The position numbers were made by a program, and so were the translations under genes. A stretch of DNA of 64,000 bases from assembly GCF_000512585.2 (NCBI RefSeq), contig NC_089242.1:2728001-2792000 (forward strand), read 5' to 3'. The stretch comes from Kwoniella bestiolae CBS 10118. Its lineage: Eukaryota; Basidiomycota; Tremellomycetes; Tremellales; Cryptococcaceae. The notes below the pieces were generated by a model that did not search any database, had not been told where the DNA came from, and saw only the letters and a list, made by a program, of their open reading frames with translations. Below, one piece after another: positions 1 through 12,138 of the stretch (positions are counted from its first letter, which is position 1; every line of letters starts with the position of its first letter).

Positions 1-2724
1 GTCTTGGTATTATCGGAACCAAGGACAGAAGAAGTATCAAGCGGTAGGGAAGTATGTCTAGCTCTCATTTTGGACCTATAAGATGGATCGGGCGAAGGTT
101 GTCTAGAAGAGAAATTATCGGATTTCCTCGATAACGTATCCAAAGTATTTTGCAAAGCTTCGTCCCTAGCCGAGAGGAAGGGGTATTGTCCAAGGACAGG
201 CGTGGGTGTACCGGTCCGAATGGAATGTACGATACTGCCTCGCCTCTCTTCGTCCAGGATATCTTCCAATCCCAATCCTTCCCCTTCCAAGCTTACTCTG
301 AGATTTAGGTCCGTAGTGCTCAACCGGGTAAGAGCAGGCATGGACGCTGATACAGGTAGAGTAGTCGATATTTGGTGCTCATTCAGGGGGGAGACACAGC
401 TACTTCGTCGCGATTTCATAGCTAACAATGAGAAGTTGGATGATCTCCTTCGATCCAGATTGGCCCCTGGTTCTCTCTTCCTCGAGATGGACACCTTCTT
501 GGGTCTTCTGCGATGGGTCTCGGGAAGCGGGAATCCAAGAGACGATGCCAAGCGGTTCGCATGATCAACATCTTCGATATCCACGTCGACCTCCTCATCG
601 TCCTCCTCATCGTGAACTCCATGATCAGGTGTAACTTCCCCTTCCTCATGCTCGGTCAATCTCGATAATCTCTTGGCTAATGACGAAGACGATCGGACCA
701 TCCACGATGACCTTCTCGAGTGTTTACCTTTACTCGACCTACGTCTAGGGGCTACGGGAGACGTTTTGAGCGGTTCCATGGTGAACTCTTCCGTGGTTGT
801 AGTAGATTCTACAGGCAACTGTTTGGATTTGCTAGACTTTCGTCTGGGTAATAATCGATCTACGGTCTGACCTATTGAGCGGGACGAGCCTTCCTGTGAA
901 GTCGAAGGGGTTAAGACATTCTTCATCTTCTTCAACCAAGCTGTTCGTTTCTGCTTCATACTTGGTCTTCTCTGAGGGGGTGAGGGCACACGAGGTAATT
1001 CCTTTTCTTTCCCTTTCCCTACTCTCTTTGGGCTAGTAGCACTAGGCCTTCGTACATGTTCCCACTCGTTGTCCGTTTCAACATCTGACGAATCATTGTT
1101 CTCCTCGTCTATCCTTTGTTCAACAGCTATATCATCCAACCCAAAGGTAGCTGTCCTAGTCAAAGCATGACCCCTAGATAACGAAGACGTCGAGCTAAGA
1201 CATGTAGCAGGAGTTTCCAGAGAAGTGGTAGATTCCGAAGTTCCATTCCCATCTTGTTCAGGTACAGGTACCAATAACATCGAGTTTCTCCCATTAGCCA
1301 GAACCATCGAAGACGGTCTCCAAGGTGGTGGGAGGCCAGGTTTAGCCAAAGAAGACGATCGAGTGGGTATGGGTTGAGAGATGGACAAGTCTCCTTCTGA
1401 TCTGGCGAGGGAAGACTGACTATACTGTTTCTGCGTTTGGCGTCTACGTTGCGAAGTGGGACTGGAAGGTTCCGCGAGGGACAGAGCAGGCATGGAAGGG
1501 GAAGGATGGAATGTGAGTGCAGGATCCTGTTGAAGGGTTATCTCGGAGGATGAGAATAATCCAAGACTGAATCTCTTTGATTTGCCTTTCACCGGATTAG
1601 GTGGGGAAGTGGGCGAAGTGAGATTCGATCGACTCAGGCTAAATAACCTTCCTATCCTGCTTGCACTTCGAGGTTGTTCCGATTGTTCACCTAACAGAGC
1701 AGGCGAAGATTGTCCGAATAGGTTCTTCTTCGATCGATTCCATAATCCCATGATAGGCGACGAAGATGGTTTATCGTTCTGAGCCTGCTGCTCATTCCCT
1801 TCCCAGAGCGATAACGGATCTTCCTCAACGGTTCTACGACGGGCGAACCATTTCTTCTTCTGTTGTCTTTGCGGACCACCTGCCCAACCTTCTCCTAGAC
1901 CTACAATTCCAGGTACGCTTCTGATAGTCTCATCTACGGGTATTCTAAATTCCTCGGCGTACAAATCGGGATCATCTTCGCCAGTGAATGCAGAGAGGTA
2001 CGATCGGCGAGTCTGAGCCGTATCGGAGCTCGTCCCGTAATCCGATCTAGTCATCAACGGAGCTTCCAGGAATCTAGCCTTCTTGACATTTTTGGCTTTA
2101 TCGTTTACCATCTCTTCTTCATCTTCGGTCTCTTGGACGTGAGCGGATCGAGATTGAGTGGGTACCTCAGTCATTACTGAGAATTCGCTGATAGAGGGGG
2201 GCACAGGGGTAGCATCGAACGAGACTCGACAGCGATTTTCTTCGCCTGTCACTGGTACAGATTGATGTTGAGTGGATGAAGAGATTGAAGATCGAAGGGA
2301 AGAAGACGCTCTGCGATGTGATGGCTGGATTCGGAGGGGTGCCCAGTCGTGAGTAACCATGACACTGTGTATACTAGAGATTGAGTTTTTGCGCGTGGAT
2401 AGATCAACAGATCGGCGAGGTGAACGAGTAGGGCGAGGAGGAGTAACAGGCAATGACGAGTTGAATGGTTTTGGAGTAGATTGGGTGGATTCAGAGTACC
2501 CTATTTGCGTAAAAAGCTGTGAGTCAGCACACCATATACTCATGGGTAGCGTAGGCATGAGATGGAGTATGAGGCGAGAAGAAAATCATCAGGATGAATT
2601 CACCGTAATCCATGTCCGCTTGAGATAGGGGTATCATCTGCGTAGTAGGCGAGATAGGAGCACCAAGCATGATTCTAGAAGAGGAAGGACCAGCCTGTGA
2701 ATTCATCGAGTATGATTCCAACAT
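1..2724 (-). CDS. Large serine/arginine-rich hypothetical protein, 3' end off window
   Basis: Two exons are visible on the minus strand. Exon 1 (2604-2724) starts MLESYSMNSQAG. An intron with a GTGAAT donor spans about 2501-2603, and exon 2 stays open from 2500 to the left edge, so the C terminus is missing. About 870 residues are visible. The protein is low in complexity and rich in Ser, Pro and Arg, with an acidic patch (EEDDEEVDVD) and many basic-serine clusters (RRKSSKSK, RRRSSKGKHSRRSS). A more ordered stretch contains LYAEEFRIPVDETIRSVPG and GLGEGWAGG. I recognise no domain. The composition suggests a regulatory or nuclear phosphoprotein, which is inference only. The open frame of more than 2.4 kb makes the gene itself secure. 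Confidence 0.8.
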
Positions 2725-4529
2725 GTTGAAAGTAGAGATGAAAGGTTATAAAGGAATGCGAGGGGTGTCTGAGGAGCGGTCTTCATTCACATCAAATATC
2801 AGCATCTCTTGCTCGGCCGTGAAGAAGCAGAAAAACGATCTACGACAATGCCGAAGATGCGAGATCATTTGATGTCCCGAGACGAGACATGTCTATATCG
2901 GATTTGGCATTGGACGGTGAGACGTTTGATGATGAGACATGTAATGAAACTCACCTTATATGCCGAGATGATCCTATATTTCTCAGATGGCAGGTGGTAG
3001 TATTCTCCAAGATCTATCAGGTTTATTTCCGTCTTCTTTGTCTGACCATGAAACTGCAGAGTGTAAAGATGCTAGAACCGATGACTCATATGCGAGGAGG
3101 GGTATGCCATCGTCCAGCTAGAGTCGTCTCGGCACCCGTCGATCCCCTTCGTTGGTGTCGTCCGTCTTCAACAAAGGCAGCGATGAACGATTCGTTATAT
3201 CCAGCAATCTATTTAGATCGAAAGGTGTTCGCCCTTTCTGAGATGTTGACGATCTATCTATCAAAGATTATCTCTTTTTGCTTGATTCTAAATTTCTCGC
3301 TGTTTTTTTTTTCTTTTTGGTAAATGATCGATCTACAACCAGTTAGTTGATCCAACATGACACCAAGACACGTCCGTCCATCTACATTTTAATATCCTCA
3401 CCACTTGTAATGTGCGATATTTTCTGATAGAGTATGTGATGTGATGCCTTCCCCACTAGATTTCAGGCTACCGAAAATCCCGTACAGGATCATGAGTTAA
3501 CCGTAGGGAGGGATTCTCATTCTCATACGTTACATGGAAAAAAGAAAAGATAAATTGCTTATTGGTACGTAAAACCAGGGGGGACTAACCTACACATGAC
3601 GACACTAGTGATAGCAGTGACAGTCTAAATCAAGCCTATGTGCGACAACAATCTTTGAACCCTTTTTCGTTTGCTGTCGAAACGAAAGCATCAGGAGAAG
3701 GGAGAACAAGAAAAAGAAAAAGAATGGTAGATTGGTTCCTTAGTTTAGACTGTAGACAAAAAGGAAAAAGTACGCGTCGGACTTGACTTGGCTTGGATAC
3801 TTCTGAATCCGATGAAAGAGTCATACTTGAGAAATAGTAGCCCAGCTGTCACGGGTAGTCGTATTCCTCGAATCGGATGGGATGCGATACTGCGCATGAA
3901 TAAGCATTGTCAAGTCATCTATGATTAGTGAGAGCTGAACTTCCTTCTTACGCAAGTTGACGAGCAATCAACCCCACTATATTGCTCCATCATTCCTACA
4001 ACCGACAGTCAAAGAATAAGAGCTACATGGCTAAAATCCAAACACCGTTCTCATTAGTTGGTTCAACAAACTAATTTATCTGGTACATTCCGTACACATG
4101 TCGAGATAAGGGAAACTCTCTTTCCCACTTCTCCCCGAACCTCCCCTCGTCAGGAGAAACCCTTTCGGTTCTGACGCTAAAACAAAACCAAGGGTCAAGA
4201 GAACAACCATCGATCGAACGACCTTCCGTAAGATCCGGGCTGAATCGAACTGTGCGAATACCAGTTGGATCAACTCTGTCTCGCAGCTGCAGTATGAGCT
4301 CAGCTCACTTTGTACTTGCATAGCGGAAAAGGTACAATCTGCAAGGCAAGGCCCGAGATAAGAGACATACACTCCAATGCTGAACATGAGCCGACTACAT
4401 TATGCACTCCACATCACTACGTACATGCTATTCTATTCATACATCGACATACATACTCCCAAATCTAGACCTCAGACATGTGTACATATACACATCCATT
4501 CCCAGCACCAGTATTAGTAGTGCTCATGA
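2725..4529. other. Intergenic region with no convincing gene
   Basis: This 1.8 kb gap lies between the start of the serine-rich gene and the stop of the RecQ gene, both on the minus strand. Short ORFs here (for example 3636-3824 and 4076-4387, minus) have no recognisable content and no splice partners. A TGACTCA lies near 3083 and an ACGCGT at 3772-3777, both far from any start codon. The region probably holds the promoter and long leader of the serine-rich gene and the 3' UTR of RecQ. Confidence 0.5.
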
Positions 4530-7500
4530 TTAGAACTTGTCTTTCCTCCCATTCGGATTTTGGGGTACCAACACTGGTCGGATCCCATTCGCTCTGCTTG
4601 TCAGCGTCAATTGTCCATTGGGGGTGGTAGATGATTTCGAAGTCGTAAGTGATGAGGCTAATGTCGTTGCTCGGTTCAATGGTGTGGAGGAGGATGCTTT
4701 AGCTGAAGATTTGGGGTCGAACGCATATTGTTTTATCCTTGAGACTGCGCTATAGCATCAAGGATGTCAGTCAACATCCGTGGGGCTATGTAAGATGTAA
4801 CGTGTGAAGGTTGAGTATGGGTAGATATGTCACAACCAGAGTGTGAAAATACTCACCGATTCCTGGAAGCTGAACTAGCAGAGACAGTCGCCAAAGGAGC
4901 CACCTGCGACTCAGCAGCGTGATATGCCGGTCGATGCTTCACGCATATACCCATAATTCGCGTAGACCACGTCTATGCAATTACACCAGCATCAGCTTTC
5001 ATCCCTGCGGATCGATCGACAGAGTTAGCAAGGTGACATACTTTGAGATGAGCCGAAGTCATACCCTCACATTCCTTCAGAGCAGCTTCGTCTGTACCAG
5101 CCGCATATATCAGTTGCTGTGATCAATGTTTTACATGATTTCTGAACAACTCACTAGTAGGCATAGTAGCTGCGATATACTGCAACATCTCATCATCCAA
5201 TTGCGGAGCATTCTTGTTCCTAGCCAATACCTACACACAACATCACCATCAGCTCATCTCTTTCCACCTCGAAAAAAAAGCCAACTCACAGATCCCCTCA
5301 TCTTCTCTAAAGCCTTCAGGCAATTTTCAACCGGCGAACCCGTACTACTCCTGTCAACATCGACAACCTGTACTCGACTCGTAGCACCTTTCGGAACCAC
5401 AGAGCTTCCCAATTCCTTTCTCGCCGTCGTCTTTCGTCGTTTGACCATTAAAGGTAGATCATCATCCGCTTCCTCCACATCCGTCGCATCGTCAATCTCA
5501 ATAGGATCATTCCCATCGGGTCGATAATCTTCATCATCCGTATCTCCCCAAGGGGAATTATCGAATTCTTCAGTTTCAGCTTGTATCTGTTGATGGGACC
5601 GCTTCCTTGAGACCGGATTGGATAATTTACGTGTGAAAGAATCTATCTGAGGTTGATTTTTAGATCCACCCTTTTTAGATGTGCACTTTTTGGCGGCAGG
5701 TTGTTTGCGGGGTGACGCTTGTCGGAAATCCATATTGAGCTTCTTGGAACCGTTGAGGTACTTTCGCGCTTCTTTGCCCAACTGCAACCGCATCCCATGT
5801 AAGTCACAGCCAAGGCTTACTAGCACGGTAGATGGTCATGATAACTCACTCGTAGATAAGCGTTCGTCCACCCGGCGGCACTAGCCACGCAAAACTCCTC
5901 CAAACCACCTTCAATCACCAGGGTCTGTATCAATCTCTCTCCATCTGGTCTTGCCCAATGTTGACCAATACCAAATAATGGATTCTGATCCAATCCTTTT
6001 CCCGAACTACCCTTGAACCCTCTAAAGCATTCGGCCGCATTGACGATGGTGATCCTATCATCCTTGTCGAACGACTGAACCATTTTGATAACGTTCAGTG
6101 CGTCCGCTGTGACATCTTCAGTGGTGAAGACGTTTCTATCTCTTCCCAAACAGATATCACACCCTTGATTACAACTGCGAGGGTCGAAAGTTTCGTTAAA
6201 GAATGATAGTACTTGGGATCGACGACAATCCGCTTTGTTATTGCAGTACCGTAGGACTTCAGCCATGGAAGCTTTCTGACGTTCTTTCTGAGGTCGAGTG
6301 AGATTTTGATCTTGATCAATCTGGTTGAGTACCTTCTTACCGTCTCCCCATGTATAGTCTGTCAGATAGCACATAGTATCAGTCTGCAGACCCCTTGACC
6401 AAAGGGATAGATTTCAACTCACACAATATACAAGTCGAAGGATTCCCATCTCTCCCTGCCCGTCCAGTCTCCTGGTAATACCCTTCCAATGATCTAGGCA
6501 GACTATGATGTATGACATATCTCACATCGGGTTTATCGATACCCATCCCAAACGCGATCGTAGCAACTATCACTTCGAATTTATGTTCTTGCCATCCTTC
6601 CTGTATCTTCCTCCTATCTCCCTTGGACATACCAGCATGATAATGATGAGCTTCAAGTTGATAATTCTCCCTCAACTGTTTGGCCAGGTTCTCACATCCA
6701 TCTCGAGAGTTACAGTAGATGATCCCTGAAGCTCGTTCATCCTGAGTTCGAATGAAAGCTACAATCTCATCTATCACTTTCTTTGTTTTCGGTCGGACTT
6801 CATAATGGAGATTCGGTCGATTGAAGGATTGTCGTAAGACTGAACAGCCCTGTATACCCAGAGATCGGATTATATCTTCTTCTACTTTGTTCTGAGCAGT
6901 TGCTGTTAGAGCCATTATAGGAACGCCGGGATAATCTTTCCGTAATTCGCCCAGACGAAGGTCTATAAATAACATTAGTAAAGTACGCCTATAAGTTTGC
7001 ATGATATAGCTTACAATCAGCTCGAAACTGGGTGAAGTAGTGTTCCATCAGCATTCATCGCATCGTTGACGAAGCGTGAATCACTCACATCATGTCCCCA
7101 CTGACTGACACAATGCGCCTCATCAATAACGAATCGAGCCAATCTCCTTCTCTGCAGCAAGCTCCTCAATATCGATTTGATATGTCCACCCATTGTCAAC
7201 ATTTCCGGAGTAACGTAGACCACCCGAGTATAAGGTTCAGGTCTCGATAACTCTTCATGAGCCATGTTCTTATCCTTCTGAGTCATATCTCCTGTATAAG
7301 CTATCGCTGGTATGTCGAGGTTGCAGAGATGTCGAGTTTGATCGTTGATCAGGGAGATGAGTGGTGAGACTACGAAAGTCACGCCACGGGTTTTACCTTG
7401 TTGACATACCGCGGGGAGTTGGTCTACGTGAAAGTTCTTCAGCTATCCTCTTATGTGTCAGCAATTCAGCTTACTCACATGTTAAACTTTTCCCTCCTCC

Positions 7501-9195
7501 AGTAGGCATCAGGACGAATACTGAATAATGAGCATCAGTAGCAGTCCATGCGAACGAAATAAAAGCAATTTACCATCTTTACCAGCCATAGTCTCATTGA
7601 TAGCTTCCTTCTGATGTTTCCTGAAGTTCGGCAATTTGAACATCTGTCTCAATCTTTGTTCCACTTCCTTAGTCCATGCATATGTCTTTTCAACTTGAAT
7701 TATTCTTTGTTGAGGTGGTTGGGCATTTGGTGGTTTAGGGGGAGAAGATGAAGGACGAGGACCACCAAGAACAGACCTAGCTTGAGAGGCTACAACTCGA
7801 GGTGGAGGAGGGAGGGAGGTCGCTGCTTGTACAGGAGACGAGAATATCTCTTCAACCGCTATATCTTCTATTTCGGCTATCGCAGCTGATTTCGAAGGGG
7901 GTGGGAGCGGAGGTTGCTTCCACTGAGATCGTACAGGAGGAGGGGTGATAGCTCGAGGTGGAGGTGAAGAAGGTGGTATCAGCATTTCTTCGGGATCTTC
8001 TTCGCCAAACCCTTCTTCTGCCATCGCTATGTCGAAATCGTCATATTGAGGAGGAGGAGGCGCTCTACGAGGTCGAGAAGGACCGGCTTGAGGTTGTTCA
8101 GGGCGTTGTACGAAGTTATTGGATTGTCGAGGTGTTAGAGGGATAGGATCCGCATCGTCGCTTGACAATACTTTTGACCGACTTTGCTGAAAATCCCCTA
8201 AGATCGCCCTAGATCTATCTGAGCCTATTGTGTCGGGAGTAGGATAATCTCGCTGAGGTATGGAGTGAGATGTCGAGCCTGAAGATTGAGGAGGAGGAGC
8301 TTGGTGAGCGGGGGCAGCAGATGAGGATGATTGGGTACGAGCGGTCATTTCAGCTTTGAGCGCATTGATCTTGGTTGTCAAGAATTCGCTAAACGACAGG
8401 TTCAGCTCGTTCCTCGGTCCTGACTCAGCAATGAACTCACATGCTCTCGTCAATGAACTCATCACCATCTTCACCACCTTGACCCATCAGAATAGCCATC
8501 TTCTTATCCTTCAGAACATCCTTGTCTTCCAGCAGCTTGACGATCTCAGCGGCAACTTTCTCGTTTGACCACTATAGAGCAGTCAGCATCCTCATACAAC
8601 AATGATGTACGACAGACAACTTACAGAAGAGAACTTGGAGCTCTTAGCCCCGACTACAGCACTACCACCAGGTGTATTATCCTTTCCCTTCCCCTTACCT
8701 TCCATCAACATAGGTGATCCGACCGCCGAAGAGGGGGTCATGAGATGACTAGGCTGTGCTTTCGGTAGGGCAGATCGAGAAGAGTCGACATCGAAGTATG
8801 AAGATGAACCGTTCGTTGGACGGGAAGCGAGCGATATTGCTAGGGGTAGTTGCGAGTCAGAAAGAGCTAGATCGATTGAGCGATTCAGGTGGCAATTGAG
8901 TGTCCGTTCACTCACTTTGACTCTGCTTGACCCCCGGCGCATTCAATATATGATCACTCATGGTCGGAGTAGATCGAGCAGAGGAGGATGAAGTAGGTGG
9001 TCGAGCGAGCTTGAATATCCCCTGAACACCCACATCACGTCAGCTCAGCCAGTGATTTAACAAGATTAAACTTACGGGTGTTCTGACCCCTTCTCCTGTT
9101 GAACTACCGGCTACTGCATTTGAGCTGATCGGAGAAGCCCTCTTCCCCTGCGTTCGAGCCATAATCTCTTGGAGGTTGTTGCGGGGAGTCGACAT
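4530..9195 (-). CDS. SGS1: RecQ family ATP-dependent DNA helicase (BLM/Sgs1 type)
   Basis: About 15 exons encode roughly 1,200-1,300 residues. The N-terminal third is disordered and proline-rich (for example RRAPPPPQYDDFD). The helicase core follows, with FRKHQKEAI, Walker A MPTGGGKS, motif II VIDEAHCVSQWGHD, ALTATA, YCNSRDGCENLA, and motif VI QETGRAGRDG. The RQC zinc region follows with spaced cysteines (CNNKADCRR, SCNQGCDIC) and then the winged-helix part. A linker leads to an HRDC-like segment (CLKALEKMRGS, LARNKNAPQLDDEMLQYIAATMP). The C terminus is basic and Ser-rich. RecQ plus RQC plus HRDC defines the BLM/Sgs1 class, which unwinds recombination intermediates with Top3/Rmi1. ATG 9195 opens a continuous frame. 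The gene is divergent from the NDUFAF7 homologue and has an ACGCGT box 125 bp upstream. Confidence 0.93.
7015..7027 (-). other. 13-nt microexon of the RecQ gene
   Basis: The exon is bounded by a CAG acceptor (the intron containing the branch-like GCTGAT) and a GTAAGC donor. It supplies FRAD plus one base, giving QWGHDFRADYLRLGEL, which matches the usual RecQ sequence after motif II. Skipping it breaks the frame. Confidence 0.88.
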
Positions 9196-9319
9196 GATTG
9201 ATGTAAATGTTATGTTACTGTATGCTCATAATTGGTGATATCTAGATTGAATGAGAAAACGGTTGAAAGAGAAGAAATCAAAAAGAGAAATCAAATCAAT
9301 ATCAATCGAATGTGATCCG

Positions 9320-9325
9320 ACGCGT
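9320..9325. promoter_or_regulatory. MCB (ACGCGT) upstream of the RecQ helicase
   Basis: A perfect ACGCGT lies 125 bp upstream of the RecQ ATG, in the 307 bp gap shared with the divergent NDUFAF7 homologue. MCB boxes bind MBF (Mbp1/Swi6 type) and drive G1/S expression of replication and repair genes in fungi. Function here is inferred. Confidence 0.5.
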
Positions 9326-9502
9326 CAAAACATCACACCCATACAATCAACATTAATCCCCTTGAAAGTTTAAACGAGTAACCCATTTAATATTGGTGTG
9401 TGTGCCGATGGAGGTTGTCCATTTGTCGAAAAGTTGATTCTTATTGTTATGTTCAATCTTCTCGTTTGGCTCAACTACTCCCACACTCACTCCAGACAGA
9501 CA

Positions 9503-11618
9503 ATGACAATAGCCTCATCGTCCTCAAGAGGGATAAGACCCATCCTGTCTCGAGGCGCAAGGGTGGCCTCCGTCCGACCTGCTCAGCAGAAGATCGAAAT
9601 ACCTTCATTCCTCCTTCCAGGTCTTTCTGTTCGACATCAATCCTCTTCTTCCGACCCTTCTAAGAGAAGGGACAAAGAACGATACAACTATAACACCTCT
9701 CTGAGTTTCTCTGATGCTCCTGATCCAGATGTAAGCTACCCTGCATACCTCTTCTATATTTGAACATAGCTTAGCTGATAGCTTCCAACTATAGCATGTT
9801 CACTGGCGAAGGGTAACAGCATCCGAGCTAACGTCCCGGAAAGAACCCCCAACAAGGGTGAAGATGCTAATAAGGGATTTCATAGATGATAGCTTATATA
9901 ACGTACGTCAGCTGTTCCTCGTTCTCGTATACGCCTGATAGTAAAGCTGATCGTAACGTCGTGTAGCCAAACTATGGATATTTCTCTCGAAACGCTACAA
10001 TCTTCACTCCGCCCAAAGAAGGGTTCGATTTCGGTAGTTTCGCAGATACAGCGGCGTTCCAGGAAGCTGTCGCTGAGCGGTACGAGAAGGAATATGGGCT
10101 GGAACCTACTACGGGTCAGACGGGTGGGCTGGGCAGACAGGTTTGGCATACGCCTACGGAACTGTTCAAGGTGATTCGATTCATACTTCAAAACAATCAT
10201 GAGAGTCTGCTGACTTGCTGCTATATCGTCTATGATTCACCCTCCCTCGCTGCTGTACCCATGTGTTCTACCTTTTATGATTTCACAGCCATACTACGCC
10301 CGTACCCTCCTCTCAGCAATCCTCCAATCCTACAAACTCAACCATTTCCCCCATGAACCTCTAGTACTATACGAGATAGGAGCGGGAAACGGGTCCTTCA
10401 TGGTGGATTCCCTTCATTTCCTCAAGCAGAGTCATCCAGAGATATACGAGAAAGTGGAATATCGCATTATAGAAATCTCAGCCTCATTGGCAAAGGGACA
10501 GAAGGCACGAGCGGAGAAGGAGGGATTCGGAGATAAAGTGAATGTGATAAATTCGGACTTCTTTAAATGGGATGGTACGGTTAATGGAGAGAAGAAGAAC
10601 GGGGAGGCTTGTTTTGTGGTTGCGCTGGAGGTCTTTGTGAGTAGTGTTGTTCTTATACAAGAGAACAGAGAGTCAAGAACGGTGGTTGCTAGTAATTCAT
10701 GCTAAAATCATCCTGACATATACCCAGGACAACTTCGCCCACGACATGATCCGATATGACATATCCACCCTAACACCCTACCAAGGAATCGTAGCCATAG
10801 ACGCCTCCGGAGACTTCACAATGATCTACGAACCCATCTCCGACCCCCTCATACGAAGGGTATTAGCATACAAGCGCTTACTACCTCCCAGTCCATCTAC
10901 CAACCCCCCCTTATCCCCTCCACTCCTCTACTCAAACCTACTTCGCTCCCTTTATTCAAGTTTGCCATTCTCTGCCAATCTGTCTCAACCGGATTTCCTA
11001 CCCACCAAGTCGATCTTGTTTTTAGAACATCTCAGAGAAAAATTGCCGAATCATCGATTATTGATTTCGGATTTCGATACTCTCCCTGACGCTGTGGAAG
11101 GACGGAATGGACCAGTGGTTCAGACGAGGTATGGGGGAAGTATGATTCCATGTGAGACGTTCTTGGTGAAACAGGGTTATTTCGATATTTTCTTTCCCAC
11201 TGGTGAGTTAGGTCGTGCTTCTACCCTCTGATATATTATTCAAAGATAAAATGAAAGGATCCAAGCTGATATTGTGGTATGGTCAGATTTCGAACTTCTA
11301 AGAGACATCTACTCAGTAATCATGAACTCCCCCTCCCAATCATCAACTCACACCGTCCCCTCCCTTACTTCGCCTTCACCTTCTGTTTCTAAACCAAGCA
11401 TCAAAGAGAACATGAAAACGAAAACCCAAAGACAACCCCTTTCCAGCGATTTCTTCTCTGGCGTTCAGGGGTTCAGGAGGAGACAAGTGAACATATACAA
11501 GCATGATGAGTTTATTAACAAGTATGGGGATCAGCAGGAGATCATAGAACAGACGAATTTGAAGAATGGCGAGAATGTTATGAAGCAGTTGTATGATAAT
11601 GCAAAGGTAATGTTTTAG
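9503..11618 (+). CDS. Mitochondrial NDUFAF7/MidA-type protein arginine methyltransferase
   Basis: Six exons (9503-9730, 9795-9902, 9967-10170, 10289-10636, 10728-11202, 11287-11618) join in frame. The N terminus is rich in Arg and Ser and lacks acidic residues, as a mitochondrial presequence should. The core has VKMLIRDFIDDSLYNPNYGYFS, typical of MidA proteins, then the SAM-binding motif LYEIGAGNGSF and the following acidic position YRIIEIS. DNFAHD and PCETFLVKQGYFD sit further on. The family symmetrically dimethylates an arginine of the complex I subunit NDUFS2 during assembly. An Asp/Ser/Pro-rich loop near SPSQSSTHT is a lineage-specific insertion. The start ATG at 9503 precedes the presequence; an upstream in-frame GTG is not needed. 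Confidence 0.88.
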
Positions 11619-12138
11619 GTTGAGGTGTGACACAGTAAAGATGTTGATATTCGATGATATACTCGGACAGTATGGGGTTGACCGGTGCACTTGGTGAAAC
11701 TTATATACATATTATACCCAGCATGAATAATCATATCTCACGGAGATATCAGAACCTATCCAGCCCATTACGATGAATCCGTATGAAAAATTATTCTCAT
11801 TCGCCATCTTCGTTGATACAGCGCACAAGATGCCATGCCCCCGGCTCTGTCGATGTTCGAATAAAGACATAGCATAGAGATTTCATCTCAATCGTGAATC
11901 ATGAAATTGGCGTTAATCCGTTTCCCTCCGCTCCGGTCCACTTGACTTCACTACCTCGACAGCGAAGAAATACAACGAAAATGCTTGGAAGTTGATGAAC
12001 TAGAACAAACAAAGTAAATAGACTATCTTTTTACAACCAAAGACAAACAAACAAACTTGAAAAGACATGATGATGTGTGTGCTTGACCCACTCTACATAA
12101 TACAACTGATTCTAACCCGACGTTGACATATTCCAAAT
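11619..12138. other. Convergent intergenic region
   Basis: This is the space between two converging genes. I see AT-rich and pyrimidine runs consistent with two 3' UTRs, and no ORF or RNA gene. Confidence 0.5.

Noticed and set aside
2501..2530. TGACTCA-like string (Gcn4-type site) near 2513
   Set aside because: It lies in an intron, as part of a GCTGAC branch point followed by TCAC. Similar strings at about 20008 and 45181 also lie in introns and were not counted as regulatory.
3636..4387. Minus-strand short ORFs at 3636-3824 and 4076-4387
   Set aside because: No domain, no splice partners, and unlike coding composition of neighbours; treated as intergenic.
5126..5884. Plus-strand ORFs over the RecQ C-terminal exons (for example 5126-5527)
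   Set aside because: They are antisense shadows of a well-supported minus-strand coding frame.
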